DNA of 64,000 nt from Methylocella tundrae (GTDB lineage Bacteria > Pseudomonadota > Alphaproteobacteria > Rhizobiales > Beijerinckiaceae). Position 1 is the first letter of the stretch. Each line of letters opens with the position of its first letter. Shown here one piece after another: positions 9,193 through 19,669 of the stretch. A program made the translations under genes and the position numbers. The notes under the pieces were generated by a model, which saw nothing but the letters and a program-made list of their open reading frames with translations, had not been told where the DNA came from and did not search any database. The DNA lies in the NCBI RefSeq assembly GCF_038024855.1, contig NZ_CP139089.1, positions 1,922,001-1,986,000 on the forward strand, written 5' to 3'.

Positions 9193-9833
9193 TCGCGGTA
9201 TATTGCTACTTCCCGCCCCCGGCCACCGTTGCGAGCCGAACGCCTTCGCGATCGCGGCGGCGCGCGCGGTTCTGGCCGCCTCCGCAGCCTCCGCGGCGCC
9301 CGTCGGCGCTTCGACGCCCCGGCAGGCCTTGAACGCAGCCTCTAACAGCTTCGCCTTGGGATAGGCCGCGCCCGCGCGCTCGCCGTAAACGCAATAATCG
9401 CAGGCGCAAACTTCCATCAGAAGCGCGGAAGAGTCCGGCGCGTCGAAGGCGCCGAGGCGCTCCAGCATCAGGGCGACGGGTCCGGCGCGCGCTTCCGAGG
9501 TCCGATGCACGCGCTCGCATTCCGCAGGCGCCTGAAGGGCGAGGTCGCGGCAGTCGCGCGGCGCCTTGAAACGATCGCAAATGGCCTTGATGCGCGGGTC
9601 GCCGCGGTCGATGTGCCGATAGTGAACCGGCAGATGTTCGGGCGGCGAATCGGCCTTGCCGACATCATGACAAACAGGGCGAAGCGCACCGGAAGAGGCT
9701 TATTGCGCCGCGCCGCCTCATTCAGCGCCCGCAAATTCGCGATCCATCGCGAAACAGTAAGGACATGTTCGCGACAATCATAGCGTAAAGCCGCCCTGTT
9801 CCCACCCAGATCAGCGGGGCGAAACTGGCTCAC
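9154..9833 (-). pseudogene. Frameshifted, headless tRNA nucleotidyltransferase (cca) HD-domain relic
   Basis: Two frames joined near 9674 rebuild the HD half of a multifunctional CCA protein. Frame one gives LPVRFAL; after a shift by one position at the TTTG run the next frame reads CHDVGKADSPPEHLPVHY, then IKAICDRFKAPRDCRDLAL and AAFKACRGV. These line up with E. coli Cca (VRFATLCHDLGK, LVEQLCQRLRVPNEIRDLA, EAGFKGV). The N-terminal nucleotidyltransferase head is missing: the region directly upstream on this strand is the 3' end of the fadB-like gene. The relic runs on into the 3' end of the SIR2-like gene. An intact CCA-adding enzyme must exist elsewhere. A sequencing error could explain the frameshift but not the missing head. 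Confidence 0.75.
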
Positions 9834-11980
9834 CCCTCATAAAACCCCTTCCCCGCCGCGGCGCGCGCGGAAAATTTCTCGCTCGGCCGATAAATCTCGC
9901 CGAGGCTGCGCCACTTCACTGAGCGTTCGACGATATTTTGAAGGCCGAGGTAATCGGCGTATTTAAGCGCGCCGCCGAGATAGCGCGGCAGGCCCAGGCC
10001 GAGAAGCAGGCACATATCCGCCTCGCCCGGGGAGCCGACGACGCCATCCTCAAAGCAGCGGGCGGTCTCAAGGATCAGCGGCAGCATCATGCGTTCGATG
10101 ATTTCCGCATCCGTGATCGTCGTTTTGCCGCGCGGCTGCCCGGCGGCCAAAAGCTCCGGCGCGGCGGGATCGGAGTCCTTGCGCGGCCGGCCCTTCGGAT
10201 CTCTGGTGTAGAGATAGAAGCCGCGGCCGTTCTTTTGGCCGAGGCGTCCATCGGCCTTCAGAATGTCGATGGCTGACGGATGCGAGGCCGCCATACGCTC
10301 CGGGAAGCCGGCCGATACGATCTCGACGACATGATGGGAAATATCGAGGCCGATGACGTCGATCAGATAGGCCGGCCCCATCGGCCAGCCAAATCCTTCC
10401 ATGACGCGATCGATATGGTGGAAATCGACGCCGTCGCGGACGAGGTGCAGGAACGCGATGAGATAGGGCGTCAGCACGCGATTGACGACGAAGCCGGGGC
10501 AGTCCCCGACGACGATCGGCGTCTTGCCGAGGGCGTTGGCATAGCCAACGATGGTCGCGACGGCGGCTTCCGAGGTTTTCGGCCCGCGCACGACTTCGAC
10601 GAGCGCCATCTTCGGAACCGGGTTGAAGAAATGCATGCCGATGAAATTTTCGGGATGCCGCAGGCCGTCCGCCAGATCGGCGATGCGCAAGGATGATGTG
10701 TTGGAGGCAAGGATCGTTTCGGCGGAGGCGATCCCCTCAATCTGCCGGAAGACCGCCGCCTTGATGTCGATGTTTTCGACGATTGCCTCGATCACGACAT
10801 CGACGGAGCCAAAGCCGTCGAAGGTCAGGCTCGGCGTGATCGCGGCGGCGATCGCATCCGCCCGATCGAGAGAAAGCCTTCCCTGTTCGACCTGCTTGGC
10901 GAGCAGTTTTTGCGCTTCCGCCATGCCGGCGTCGAGCGCCTTGTCCGAAACATCCTTCAAGATCGTCGGCACGCCGCGCAATGCGCTCTGATAGGCGATG
11001 CCGGCGCCCATGACGCCGGCTCCGATAACGGCCGCCCGACGCACCGGCGCCGCGGACTTCGCGTATTGCTTGATGATTTTCTTGAGCGCCTGCTCGTTGA
11101 TGAAAATATTGATGAGCGATGCCGCAGCCTGCGAGCGCGCCGTTCTCGCGAATTGCTCCGCCTCGAGGGCAAGGGCGGCGTCGCGATCGAGTCCGGCTGC
11201 AAGCTCCAGCAATTCGACGGCGTCATGCGCCGCCGGGTAATGCGGCAGGGCTCTCGCCGCGTTCACTTCGGCTCCGGCGAGGAAGTCATGGACGTTCTGC
11301 CCCTCGAAGGAGAGCGCCTTCGCCGCGTCGACGCGCCGCCGGCGCCATTCGGCGGGATTCGCGACAGCGTTCCTGAGCTGGGTCAGCGCCGCCTCGCGCA
11401 GATCCTCAGGGCTGGCCACCGCGTCGACGGCGCCTCGCGCGAGCGCCGCTTCCGGTGTCTGCTGGGCGCCGGAAATGATCCATTGCGCGCTTTCCGCGAG
11501 GCCGATCAGGCGGGGCAGCCGAACGGTGCCGCCATAGCCGGGAAAAATGCCGAGATGGACTTCCGGCTGGCCGATTTTCGCCGCGGAGGACATCACCCGA
11601 TAGTCTGCGGCAAGGGCGACCTCGAACCCGCCGCCAAGGGCAAGGCCGTTGATGGCGGCGACGCTCGGCGCCGGCAGATCGCTCAGCGCCGTTATGATTT
11701 TGGCGTTGGCGGCGACGAAATCCGCGATCTCTTTCTCCTCGCGGCGGAAGATCTCGACAAATTCGAAAATGTCGGCGCCGACGATGAAGGCGTCCTTACC
11801 GCTTGAAATGAGCACGCCTTTGAGCCCGGGCGCGTGCGAGACGGCGCCGATCGCGCGCGCCAGCTCGCCAAAAGCCAGGCGATCGAGCTTGTTGACCGCC
11901 TCCCCCTTGCGCGCGAAGCGGAGTTCGACAAGGCCCTCGCCAAGCTCTTCAACCTGGATCGTCTCACCATCAAAAAGCAT
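9830..11980 (-). CDS. fadB: Fatty-acid oxidation multifunctional protein (enoyl-CoA hydratase / 3-hydroxyacyl-CoA dehydrogenase)
   Basis: A 716-residue protein of the FadB/FadJ family. The N-terminal crotonase domain (~1-190) has NGLALGGGFEVALAADYR and PEVHLGIFPGYGG, with the oxyanion-hole glycines and the catalytic Glu segments. The dehydrogenase domain starts near residue 315 with the NAD motif AVIGAGVMGAGIAYQSA, followed by SNTSSL and the active-site stretch GMHFFNPV; a C-terminal dehydrogenase repeat completes it. It would catalyse the hydration and oxidation steps of beta-oxidation with a separate thiolase. No fadA thiolase is adjacent. The opening MLFDGETIQVEELG resembles Pseudomonas FadB more than FadJ, so fadB is the preferred name. 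Confidence 0.9.
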   Translation of the reverse strand: MLFDGETIQVEELGEGLVELRFARKGEAVNKLDRLAFGELARAIGAVSHAPGLKGVLISSGKDAFIVGADIFEFVEIFRREEKEIADFVAANAKIITALSDLPAPSVAAINGLALGGGFEVALAADYRVMSSAAKIGQPEVHLGIFPGYGGTVRLPRLIGLAESAQWIISGAQQTPEAALARGAVDAVASPEDLREAALTQLRNAVANPAEWRRRRVDAAKALSFEGQNVHDFLAGAEVNAARALPHYPAAHDAVELLELAAGLDRDAALALEAEQFARTARSQAAASLINIFINEQALKKIIKQYAKSAAPVRRAAVIGAGVMGAGIAYQSALRGVPTILKDVSDKALDAGMAEAQKLLAKQVEQGRLSLDRADAIAAAITPSLTFDGFGSVDVVIEAIVENIDIKAAVFRQIEGIASAETILASNTSSLRIADLADGLRHPENFIGMHFFNPVPKMALVEVVRGPKTSEAAVATIVGYANALGKTPIVVGDCPGFVVNRVLTPYLIAFLHLVRDGVDFHHIDRVMEGFGWPMGPAYLIDVIGLDISHHVVEIVSAGFPERMAASHPSAIDILKADGRLGQKNGRGFYLYTRDPKGRPRKDSDPAAPELLAAGQPRGKTTITDAEIIERMMLPLILETARCFEDGVVGSPGEADMCLLLGLGLPRYLGGALKYADYLGLQNIVERSVKWRSLGEIYRPSEKFSARAAAGKGFYEG

Positions 11981-12108
11981 GTCTCACCTTGCAAGTTCAT
12001 GTTGACGGCCGGGCAATGGCAGCCGGCTGGCCGGCGCATCCTTCCGACACTCGCATAGCACATTAGCCAGGACTGCAACTCTACGGAATCGACGCAATAT
12101 TCTCGCCA

Positions 12109-13698
12109 TCAACTGGCGTCATAATGCAAGGCCGCCGCGATCAGCGATTGCGTATAACTATGACGCGGATGCTCCAGAATCGCGCGCGCCGGACCCTGCT
12201 CAACAATGCGCCCGTCCTTCATGACGGCGATTTCGTCGGCCATGGCGCGGACCGCGGCAAGATCATGGCTGATCAGCACAAAGGCGAGGCCGTGCGCCGC
12301 CTGCAAATCCTGCAGGAGCCTCAATATCTCATATTGGACGGTCCGATCCAGCGCCGATGTCGGCTCGTCGAGCACGAGAAGACGGGGCCGCAAAATGATC
12401 GCGCGCGCGATGGCGATGCGCTGCCTCTGGCCGCCGGAGAAGGCGCGCGGCGGCAGGCGCCTGGCGTTCGGATCGAGCCGCACTTCCTCAAGCGCGGCCG
12501 CCGCCCTCTCGTCGCGCTCGCGGCAGGTGAGATTTGGCTCATGCACGCGCAATCCCTCAGTGACGATGTCGGCGACTCTCATCCGCGGCGACAGCGCCCC
12601 GTAAGGATCCTGAAACACCATCTGCATGGAGCGCCGCAGCGAACGCACTCCGGCGGCGTCGAGCGCGCCAAGATCGCGGCCCTCGAAACGAATGGTTCCG
12701 CTCGCGGGGACGAGCTTGAGCAGAGCCCTCGCAAGCGTCGATTTGCCTGAACCCGATTCGCCGACGATTCCAAGGGTGCGGCCTCGGCCGAGGCTGAGGC
12801 TGACGCCATCCACTGCCTTGATCTCTCTGGATTTGGCCAGCCAGCCGCCGCGCAGGCGGTAGACGACTTTGATGTTTTCCGCATGCAGAATTTCGGGCGC
12901 CGCTCCTTGCGGTCCAAGGCGCAAGACCGGCGCCGCGGACAGAAGCTCCTGCGTGACGCGGTGGCGCGGGCGCGCGAAAACCTCCCGCGCGGGGCCGCTC
13001 TCGACGATCGAGCCCGCGGCCATGACGTGAACGCTGCTGGCGAAGCGGCGCACAAGGCCAAGGTCATGGCTGATGAAAATCATCGCGAGCCCAAGCCTTT
13101 GCTGCAATTCAGCGAGAAGATCGAGGATGCGCGCGGCGACGGTCACGTCGAGCGCCGTCGTCGGCTCATCGGCGATCAGCACCTCCGGGTCGCAGGCAAT
13201 CGCCATCGCTATGGCGACGCGCTGGCGCTGGCCGCCGGATAATTGATGCGGATAGGCGCGAAGCCGCAGCTTTGGCTCTTCAATGCCGACGAGCGCCAGC
13301 AACTCCTCCGCGCGCAAATTCGCCGCCCTGGCGGACAGTTCGGCCTGAAAGCGCAGAATCGCGACAATCTGCGAGCCGACCGAAAAGAGCGGATCGAGCG
13401 AAGACATGGGTTCCTGAAAAATCATCGCGATGCGGCGGCCGCGAATGGCGTTCAACCGCCTTTCGGAAAGGGCGAGCAGATTGACCCCGTCGAACATGAC
13501 CGAGCCGGCAGCGACCGCGCCAGGCGGAAGAAGCTTTAGCGCGGCAAGGACGCTCTGGCTCTTGCCGGAGCCGGATTGGCCGACGATAGCCGCGACCTCG
13601 CCCCGGCGAAGCGAAAAACTGACATGATCGACGACCCGCCTCGCGCCATAGGCGACGCAAAGATCGCGAAATGCGAGGATCGGCGGCTGAGGGCTCAT
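12109..13698 (-). CDS. Oligopeptide ABC transporter, fused dual ATP-binding protein (OppDF/YejF type)
   Basis: The ATG at 13696-13698 overlaps the stop of the upstream permease (ATGA), giving 529 residues, the usual length for YejF-like fused ATPases. Two full ABC modules are visible: [26 protein letters not shown] and ADEPTTALD in the first, [28 protein letters not shown] and LDEPTSALD in the second. Together they power uptake of peptides or related solutes through the two permeases encoded just upstream. An in-frame extension further upstream exists but lies inside the permease gene and is not coding. Confidence 0.92.
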   Translation of the reverse strand: MSPQPPILAFRDLCVAYGARRVVDHVSFSLRRGEVAAIVGQSGSGKSQSVLAALKLLPPGAVAAGSVMFDGVNLLALSERRLNAIRGRRIAMIFQEPMSSLDPLFSVGSQIVAILRFQAELSARAANLRAEELLALVGIEEPKLRLRAYPHQLSGGQRQRVAIAMAIACDPEVLIADEPTTALDVTVAARILDLLAELQQRLGLAMIFISHDLGLVRRFASSVHVMAAGSIVESGPAREVFARPRHRVTQELLSAAPVLRLGPQGAAPEILHAENIKVVYRLRGGWLAKSREIKAVDGVSLSLGRGRTLGIVGESGSGKSTLARALLKLVPASGTIRFEGRDLGALDAAGVRSLRRSMQMVFQDPYGALSPRMRVADIVTEGLRVHEPNLTCRERDERAAAALEEVRLDPNARRLPPRAFSGGQRQRIAIARAIILRPRLLVLDEPTSALDRTVQYEILRLLQDLQAAHGLAFVLISHDLAAVRAMADEIAVMKDGRIVEQGPARAILEHPRHSYTQSLIAAALHYDAS

Positions 13699-14798
13699 TC
13701 CGGCGCGTCTCCCGCCCTGAAATTGCCGGCAAACCTTTCTTCCAGCGACTGGCCGAGGCTCTGCAGGGCGCCGAGCGTCGCGCCGAGAAACGCCGCCGGA
13801 ACTATCAGGAGATGGATCGCGCCCTGGATATTGCGGGCGCCGTCGGCAATCAGCACGCCCCAGCTCGCCATAGGCTCCTGCATGCCGAGCCCCAGAAAAG
13901 AGATGAAGCTTTCGAGCAGAATGACGCGCGGCACGAGCAGCGTCAGATAAGCGGTGATGGGTCCGGCGGCGTTGGGCAGAATATGGCGCCAGATGATGGC
14001 CGGCGCGCTCGCGCCCAGAGCTTGCGCCGCGATCACATATTCGCGGCGCTTGAGGGACAGCGTCTGGCCGCGCGCGATGCGCGCCATGTCGAGCCATTCG
14101 ACCGCGCCGATCGCGACAAAGATGAGCACGAAATGGCGACCAAAGAGCATCACGAGAACGATGACGAAAAAGATGAAAGGCAGCGCGTAGATGATTTCAA
14201 CGACGCGCATCATCACGGCGTCGATGCGCCCGCCCGCGTAGCCGGCGATGGCGCCATAGGCGACCCCGATGACGAGAGCGACAAAGGAGGCGAGCAGGCC
14301 GACGGCGAGCGAGACGCGGCCAGCGATCAGCGTTCGCGTCAGAAGATCGCGGCCATTGGCGTCGGTCCCGAACAGGAAGAGACTATGCCGCAACGGGATC
14401 TCGAGGCGCAGCTTTCGGCCATCGTCCTTGCTCTCGGCGACTTTGGGCCGGCCGAAAAGGTCCGAACTTGCAAAGACATCGAGAGTTTGCGGATCAACCC
14501 GCCGCCCGGCCTCCAGCAGGACGTCGAGCTGACCGCCGTTCTGTTGCATGGACGCGATATGGGCTCCCATGCGCTGAGCGAGGTCCTCGACCCCAAGGCG
14601 CGCCTCCTCGGCAGTCGGATGCGCCGAGAGCGACGGCGCGGCGAGAACATAATCAGGATAGACGCGATCGAAAGGATGTGGCGAAACGAGCGGGCCAAAG
14701 ACGCAGCAAAACGCGATCAGCGCCAACAGTGCGAGGCTCCGCGGGATGCTCTTCGCCGTCGCGGCGTCGGAACGCAAAGATGGCAAAGCCTCGTTCAT
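13695..14798 (-). CDS. Oligopeptide ABC transporter permease OppC-like
   Basis: From the ATG at 14796-14798, which overlaps the oppB-like stop, the protein is 367 residues. A single N-terminal membrane helix (IPRSLALLALIAFCCVFGPL) is followed by an ~100-residue periplasmic segment, longer than in E. coli OppC. The MetI-type core follows: FGTDANGRDLLTRTLIAGR, a MMRVVEIIYALPF stretch, and the ATPase-docking EAA-like loop EYVIAAQALGAS. The similarity to OppC through FVAIGAVEWLDMARI is strong. It pairs with the OppB-like permease. No periplasmic binding protein gene is present in this operon. Confidence 0.9.
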   Translation of the reverse strand: MNEALPSLRSDAATAKSIPRSLALLALIAFCCVFGPLVSPHPFDRVYPDYVLAAPSLSAHPTAEEARLGVEDLAQRMGAHIASMQQNGGQLDVLLEAGRRVDPQTLDVFASSDLFGRPKVAESKDDGRKLRLEIPLRHSLFLFGTDANGRDLLTRTLIAGRVSLAVGLLASFVALVIGVAYGAIAGYAGGRIDAVMMRVVEIIYALPFIFFVIVLVMLFGRHFVLIFVAIGAVEWLDMARIARGQTLSLKRREYVIAAQALGASAPAIIWRHILPNAAGPITAYLTLLVPRVILLESFISFLGLGMQEPMASWGVLIADGARNIQGAIHLLIVPAAFLGATLGALQSLGQSLEERFAGNFRAGDAPE

Positions 14799-15733
14799 GG
14801 CGCGCGCGCGTCCGCGACTCTTGGATCGAGCCAGCTGTAGATCAGGTCGACGATCAGATTGAAAAAGATGACGAGCGCGGCGACGACGACGACCGTTCCC
14901 ATGACAAGGGTGTAATCGCGGCCGAGCGCGCCATCGACGAAGTAGCGTCCCATGCCGGGAATGCCGAAAATGGTCTCGACGATCACCGAGCCGGTCAGGA
15001 TATTGGCGGCGGCGAGGCCGAGATAGGAGAGCGTCGGCAAAATCGCGGCGCGGAGCGCGTGGGCGTAAATATGGCGCGCGGGCAGGCCAAAGGCGCGAAG
15101 CGTGCGGATATGCGGCTCGGCAAGGGCGTCGCGCAGCGCGGTCTGCATCAGCCGCGCGATGACCGCGATTTGCGGCAAGGCGAGAGTCGCGACGGGAAGC
15201 AGCTGATTTTGCCACGCCCCATCGTTCCAGCCGCCGACCGGCAGCGCATGCAGCGTGAGACCGAAGAAAAGTTGCAGAAGCGGCGCGACGACGAAGGGCG
15301 GCAGCACGACGCCGATGAGGGCGGCGACGTCGACCGCCCGCGCGCCAAGCTTTGCGCGCCAGCCGCCGCTCGATGCGCCTGCGATCCCGAGCGCGCCGCC
15401 GATCAAAAGCGCGGCGATCACGGCCTCCGCGCCGAGCCGCATCGAAATCGGCAACGCGTGCGCAAACAGCTCATTGACCGAAAAATCGCGCCAGTGAAAG
15501 CTCGGCCCGAAATCGCCGCGCGCAAGGCTTTGGAGATAAACGAGGAACTGTTGCGCAAGAGGCAGATCGAGCCTGTAGATATGGCGGAGATTTTGCGCGA
15601 TCGCCGGATCAAGAGGCCGCGCGGAATCGAATGGACCGCCCGGCGCGAGCCGCATCAGAAAGAACGCCAGCGCGATGACGATGAACAAGGTCGCCAAAGC
15701 GCCACTGACGCGGGAGAGCGCGCGCCGGAGCAT
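14795..15733 (-). CDS. Oligopeptide ABC transporter permease OppB/DppB-like
   Basis: A 312-residue inner-membrane protein, first gene of the three-gene leftward operon. It opens with a signature first membrane helix ending in FFLMRLAPGGPFD, typical of DppB/OppB, continues with a GDFGPSF loop segment, and has a C-terminal ASVIVETIFGIPGMGRYFVDGALGRDY-like region (seen as VETIFGIPGMGRYF), the classic OppB motif. The EAA loop is RTLRAFGLPARHIYAHALR. The ATG at 15733 gives the standard length. Divergent from trpA, about 290 bases away. Confidence 0.9.
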   Translation of the reverse strand: MLRRALSRVSGALATLFIVIALAFFLMRLAPGGPFDSARPLDPAIAQNLRHIYRLDLPLAQQFLVYLQSLARGDFGPSFHWRDFSVNELFAHALPISMRLGAEAVIAALLIGGALGIAGASSGGWRAKLGARAVDVAALIGVVLPPFVVAPLLQLFFGLTLHALPVGGWNDGAWQNQLLPVATLALPQIAVIARLMQTALRDALAEPHIRTLRAFGLPARHIYAHALRAAILPTLSYLGLAAANILTGSVIVETIFGIPGMGRYFVDGALGRDYTLVMGTVVVVAALVIFFNLIVDLIYSWLDPRVADARAP

Positions 15734-16025
15734 GGGTTAGCGGTTTCGGGATGGGTGTGGCGCGTTCTCTGGCGTCATGCTCTCTCTCTAGGCGCGCGGG
15801 CGTTAGCTTACGCGAGCTTAGCAGATGCGGGTCCAAGGCGTCACGGCTCTGCCGCGCCGCAAGGGAAAACGAGATCCAACGGATGAGCGCGGTCGAGGGA
15901 TAAGGCGGTCTGCCCGCTTGCCCGCTTTTTGCTCCCGGCCCCAAAACCCTTCCCCCCGCCCGAAAAATCCTCTATTGGCCAGCGTTCGCGCCGCGCGGCG
16001 CTTTCCGCTCATGGTCCAACAGCCG

Positions 16026-16874
16026 ATGTCAGACTCTTCGCCAACACGCATTGACCGCCGTTTCGCGGACCTCGCCAAAGAGGGCCGAGCCGCGCTCGCC
16101 GCATTCGTCATGGCGGGCGACCCGGATATTGCGACCAGTCTCGAGATTCTGAAGGCCCTTCCCAAGGCGGGCGCGGATGTGATCGAGGTCGGCATGCCAT
16201 TCACGGACCCGATGGCCGACGGTCCCGCGATCCAGGCCGCGGGGCTGCGCGCTTTGGCGGCGGGAACGACGCTGATCAAAACCCTGCGCCTCGTCGCGGA
16301 TTTCCGCGCCGGCGATCAAACAACGCCGATCGTCCTCATGGGCTATTACAATCCGATCTATGTCCACGGCGTCGAAGCATTCCTGCATGACGCGAAGATA
16401 GCCGGCGTCGACGGCCTCATCGTCGTCGACCTGCCGCCGGAGGAGGACGCCGAGCTGTGCCTGCCGGCGCTCAAAGCCGGGCTGAATTTCATCCGCCTCG
16501 CAACGCCGACGACCGACGCGGCGCGGCTGCCGGCGGTTCTCGCAAATACGTCCGGCTTTGTCTATTATGTCTCGATCACCGGCACGACAGGGGCCGCGAC
16601 CCCCGATTTCAGTCAGACGGCGGCGGCGGTCGAGCGAATCAAGCGCCATACGAGCCTGCCGGTCGCGGTCGGCTTCGGCGTCAAGTCGGCGCAAACCGCC
16701 GCGGCGATCGCCGCCCATGCCGATGGCGTGGTTGTCGGCTCGGCCATCGTCGAGGCGCTGCGCGCCTCGCTCGACGCCGCGGGCAAAGCGACGCCCCGGA
16801 CCGTCCCGGCGGTCGCGGAGCTTATCGCCGACATCGCAAAAGGCGTCCGTCAGGCCGCGCCGGCGAGAGCATAG
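16026..16874 (+). CDS. trpA: Tryptophan synthase alpha chain
   Basis: A 282-residue TrpA from the ATG at 16026. Conserved stretches include [25 protein letters not shown] with the catalytic Glu and Asp, [23 protein letters not shown], and the phosphate-binding [14 protein letters not shown] and PVAVGFGVK. It cleaves indole-3-glycerol phosphate and channels indole to TrpB. Here the gene follows a divergent opp operon, with no trpB or trpF upstream, whereas trpFBA is the usual order; trpB must be elsewhere. accD and folC follow as in many alphaproteobacteria. An in-frame extension upstream (including an ATG at 16011) lacks family similarity. Confidence 0.96.
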   Translation: MSDSSPTRIDRRFADLAKEGRAALAAFVMAGDPDIATSLEILKALPKAGADVIEVGMPFTDPMADGPAIQAAGLRALAAGTTLIKTLRLVADFRAGDQTTPIVLMGYYNPIYVHGVEAFLHDAKIAGVDGLIVVDLPPEEDAELCLPALKAGLNFIRLATPTTDAARLPAVLANTSGFVYYVSITGTTGAATPDFSQTAAAVERIKRHTSLPVAVGFGVKSAQTAAAIAAHADGVVVGSAIVEALRASLDAAGKATPRTVPAVAELIADIAKGVRQAAPARA

Positions 16875-17012
16875 GCCGGCCCGGTCAAAGCCGGTCAGCG
16901 TCACGTTTGCATATTTCTGTCGCAAACAGGCCCCGAAGCCCGTAAATAGGCGCCAGCCTTGGCCGGATCGACAGGCCGGGAACGCCAAGAGCCCGCTGCA
17001 TCAGGAACTTGC

Positions 17013-17879
<867 letters not shown>

Positions 17880-17901
17880 CGCAAGCCGGAACACGCGAAC
17901 C

Positions 17902-19218
17902 ATGACCCCCCTCGACGCCCTTCTGGCTCGCCTGTTCCTGTTGCATCGCAAAGACATCGAGCTGACGCTCGGGCGCATGGAGCGGCTGCTCGCCGCCATC
18001 GGGTCGCCGGAGCAGAAGCTTCCTACCGTCATTCATGTCGCCGGCACCAATGGCAAAGGCTCGACGATCGCCTTCATGCGGGCGATCCTCGAGGCCGCGG
18101 GCAAGCGCGTTCACGTCTACACCTCGCCGCATCTCGTGCGGTTTCATGAGCGCATCCGGCTCGGGGCGAAGGGCGGCGGCAGACTGGTCAGCGACGCCAC
18201 GCTGTTCGCGGCGCTGAGCTATTGCGAAGAGGTCAACGCGGGCGCGCCGATCACCTTTTTCGAGTTTACGACCGCGGCCGCCTTCAAGATTTTCAGTGAA
18301 GCGCCGGCTGACTATCTGCTTCTCGAGGTCGGCCTTGGCGGCAGAGGCGACGCCACCAATGTCATCCCGCCCCCGAAAGCGACCGTGGTCACGTCAATTT
18401 CGATCGATCACACGGAATATCTTGGCGATACGCTCGCGAAGATCGCTTTCGAAAAGGCGGGCATCTTCAAGCCGGGCGTTCCGGCAATTTTGAGCGCGCA
18501 ACAGGATGAGGCGCTCAAGGCGCTTCAGCTTGAGGCGGCGCGCGTCGGCGCGCCGGCATTCATTGCGGCGCGCGATTTTTCGGCTCGGGAAGAACAAGGC
18601 CGCTTTATTTTCGAAGACGAGCGCGGCCTGCTCGACCTGCCGCTGCCGCGGCTTCTCGGCCGCCACCAGCAGCAGAATGCCGCAACCGCCATCGCTGCCC
18701 TGCGCTGCGTCGAACCGGACCTCGATCCGCAAGCTTTTGAGCGCGGCCTGACCCAGGTCGAGTGGCCGGCGCGCCTGCAAAATATGGTGAAAGGACGCGT
18801 CTGTGAAATTGCGCCCTTCGGCGCCGAGATCTGGCTCGACGGCGGCCATAATGAAGACGGCGGTCGCGCGCTAGCCGAAGCCATGGCCGATTTCGAGGAC
18901 CGGACAGAACGGCCGCTGATCATTATTTGCGGCACGCTGACGACCAAGGACACCGCCGCGTTCCTGCGCTCCTTCAAGGGCATTGCGCAGGAAGCGCTGG
19001 CTGTTCCCGTCGAGGCGGAACTCTACGGCAAACCCGCGCGGGACGTCGCCCTCGCCGCCAATGAAGTCGGCATCCCCGCCGCGGCCTGCGAAAGCATCGA
19101 ACTGGCGCTTCGCTTCCTCTCGGCGCGCGAATGGCGCTTGCCGCCGCGCATCCTCATCGCCGGCAGCCTTTATCTGGCAGGCGAGGTGCTGGCGCTGAAC
19201 GGAACGCCGCCGCAATAG
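17902..19218 (+). CDS. folC: Bifunctional folylpolyglutamate / dihydrofolate synthase
   Basis: A 438-residue Mur-ligase-like enzyme. The P-loop HVAGTNGKGSTIAFM is near residue 45, followed by YTSPHLVRFHERI, LLEVGLGGRGDATNVI and SISIDHTEYLG, all diagnostic of FolC. The C-terminal domain has WLDGGHNEDGG. It adds glutamate to dihydropteroate and to folates. The ATG at 17902 is preferred; an in-frame TTG at 17863 would overlap accD and has no support. It is the third gene of trpA-accD-folC. Confidence 0.94.
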   Translation: MTPLDALLARLFLLHRKDIELTLGRMERLLAAIGSPEQKLPTVIHVAGTNGKGSTIAFMRAILEAAGKRVHVYTSPHLVRFHERIRLGAKGGGRLVSDATLFAALSYCEEVNAGAPITFFEFTTAAAFKIFSEAPADYLLLEVGLGGRGDATNVIPPPKATVVTSISIDHTEYLGDTLAKIAFEKAGIFKPGVPAILSAQQDEALKALQLEAARVGAPAFIAARDFSAREEQGRFIFEDERGLLDLPLPRLLGRHQQQNAATAIAALRCVEPDLDPQAFERGLTQVEWPARLQNMVKGRVCEIAPFGAEIWLDGGHNEDGGRALAEAMADFEDRTERPLIIICGTLTTKDTAAFLRSFKGIAQEALAVPVEAELYGKPARDVALAANEVGIPAAACESIELALRFLSAREWRLPPRILIAGSLYLAGEVLALNGTPPQ

Positions 19219-19302
19219 GCTTCGACCGACGCCTCGGCAGAACCCGAGCGCGATGCGCCGGCAAAAATCCAATTAAGCGACGCGCGCGAGCTGATGGGGC
19301 CG

Positions 19303-19659
19303 TCAAGCCCCATCATAGTCAGCCCAGCAATCCGGCGTCTCGAACACTTTGACGCCGGCGAGCTGCGGTAGCTTCGGTTTGATGCGATCGAAAATCCAGA
19401 CCGCGATCAATTCCGCCGTCGGATTCTCAAGCCCCTCGATCTCATTGAGGTAATGATGGTCGAGCCGTTCCAGCAGCGGCCCGAACGCCGCCTCTATATC
19501 GAAGAAATCGACGACAAACCCGCTTTTTTGGTCGACGGCGCCCTCAAGGTTCACCTCAACGCGGTAGGAATGGCCATGCAGCCGGTAGCAACGATGTTTT
19601 TCGCCGACATGCGGCAGCCTGTGCGCCGCCTCGAAATGAAACGCCTGCGTGATTTTCAT
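19303..19659 (-). CDS. queD: 6-carboxy-5,6,7,8-tetrahydropterin synthase
   Basis: A 118-residue protein of the PTPS/QueD family. FHFEAAHRL and RLHGHSYRVEV supply the three zinc-binding histidines, HRCYRLHGH the catalytic cysteine, and LDHHYLNEI plus the C-terminal VFETPDCWADY complete the signature. It makes 6-carboxytetrahydropterin from dihydroneopterin triphosphate, the first dedicated step of 7-deazaguanine (queuosine) synthesis. It follows queE by 10 bases on the same strand, so the two are an operon. QueC and QueF are not in the window. Confidence 0.94.
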   Translation of the reverse strand: MKITQAFHFEAAHRLPHVGEKHRCYRLHGHSYRVEVNLEGAVDQKSGFVVDFFDIEAAFGPLLERLDHHYLNEIEGLENPTAELIAVWIFDRIKPKLPQLAGVKVFETPDCWADYDGA

Positions 19660-19669
19660 GCCGAAATCT

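Noticed and set aside
14468..15886. 472-codon forward frame opposite oppB/oppC
   Set aside because: Covers two well-conserved permeases on the other strand and has biased low-complexity composition.
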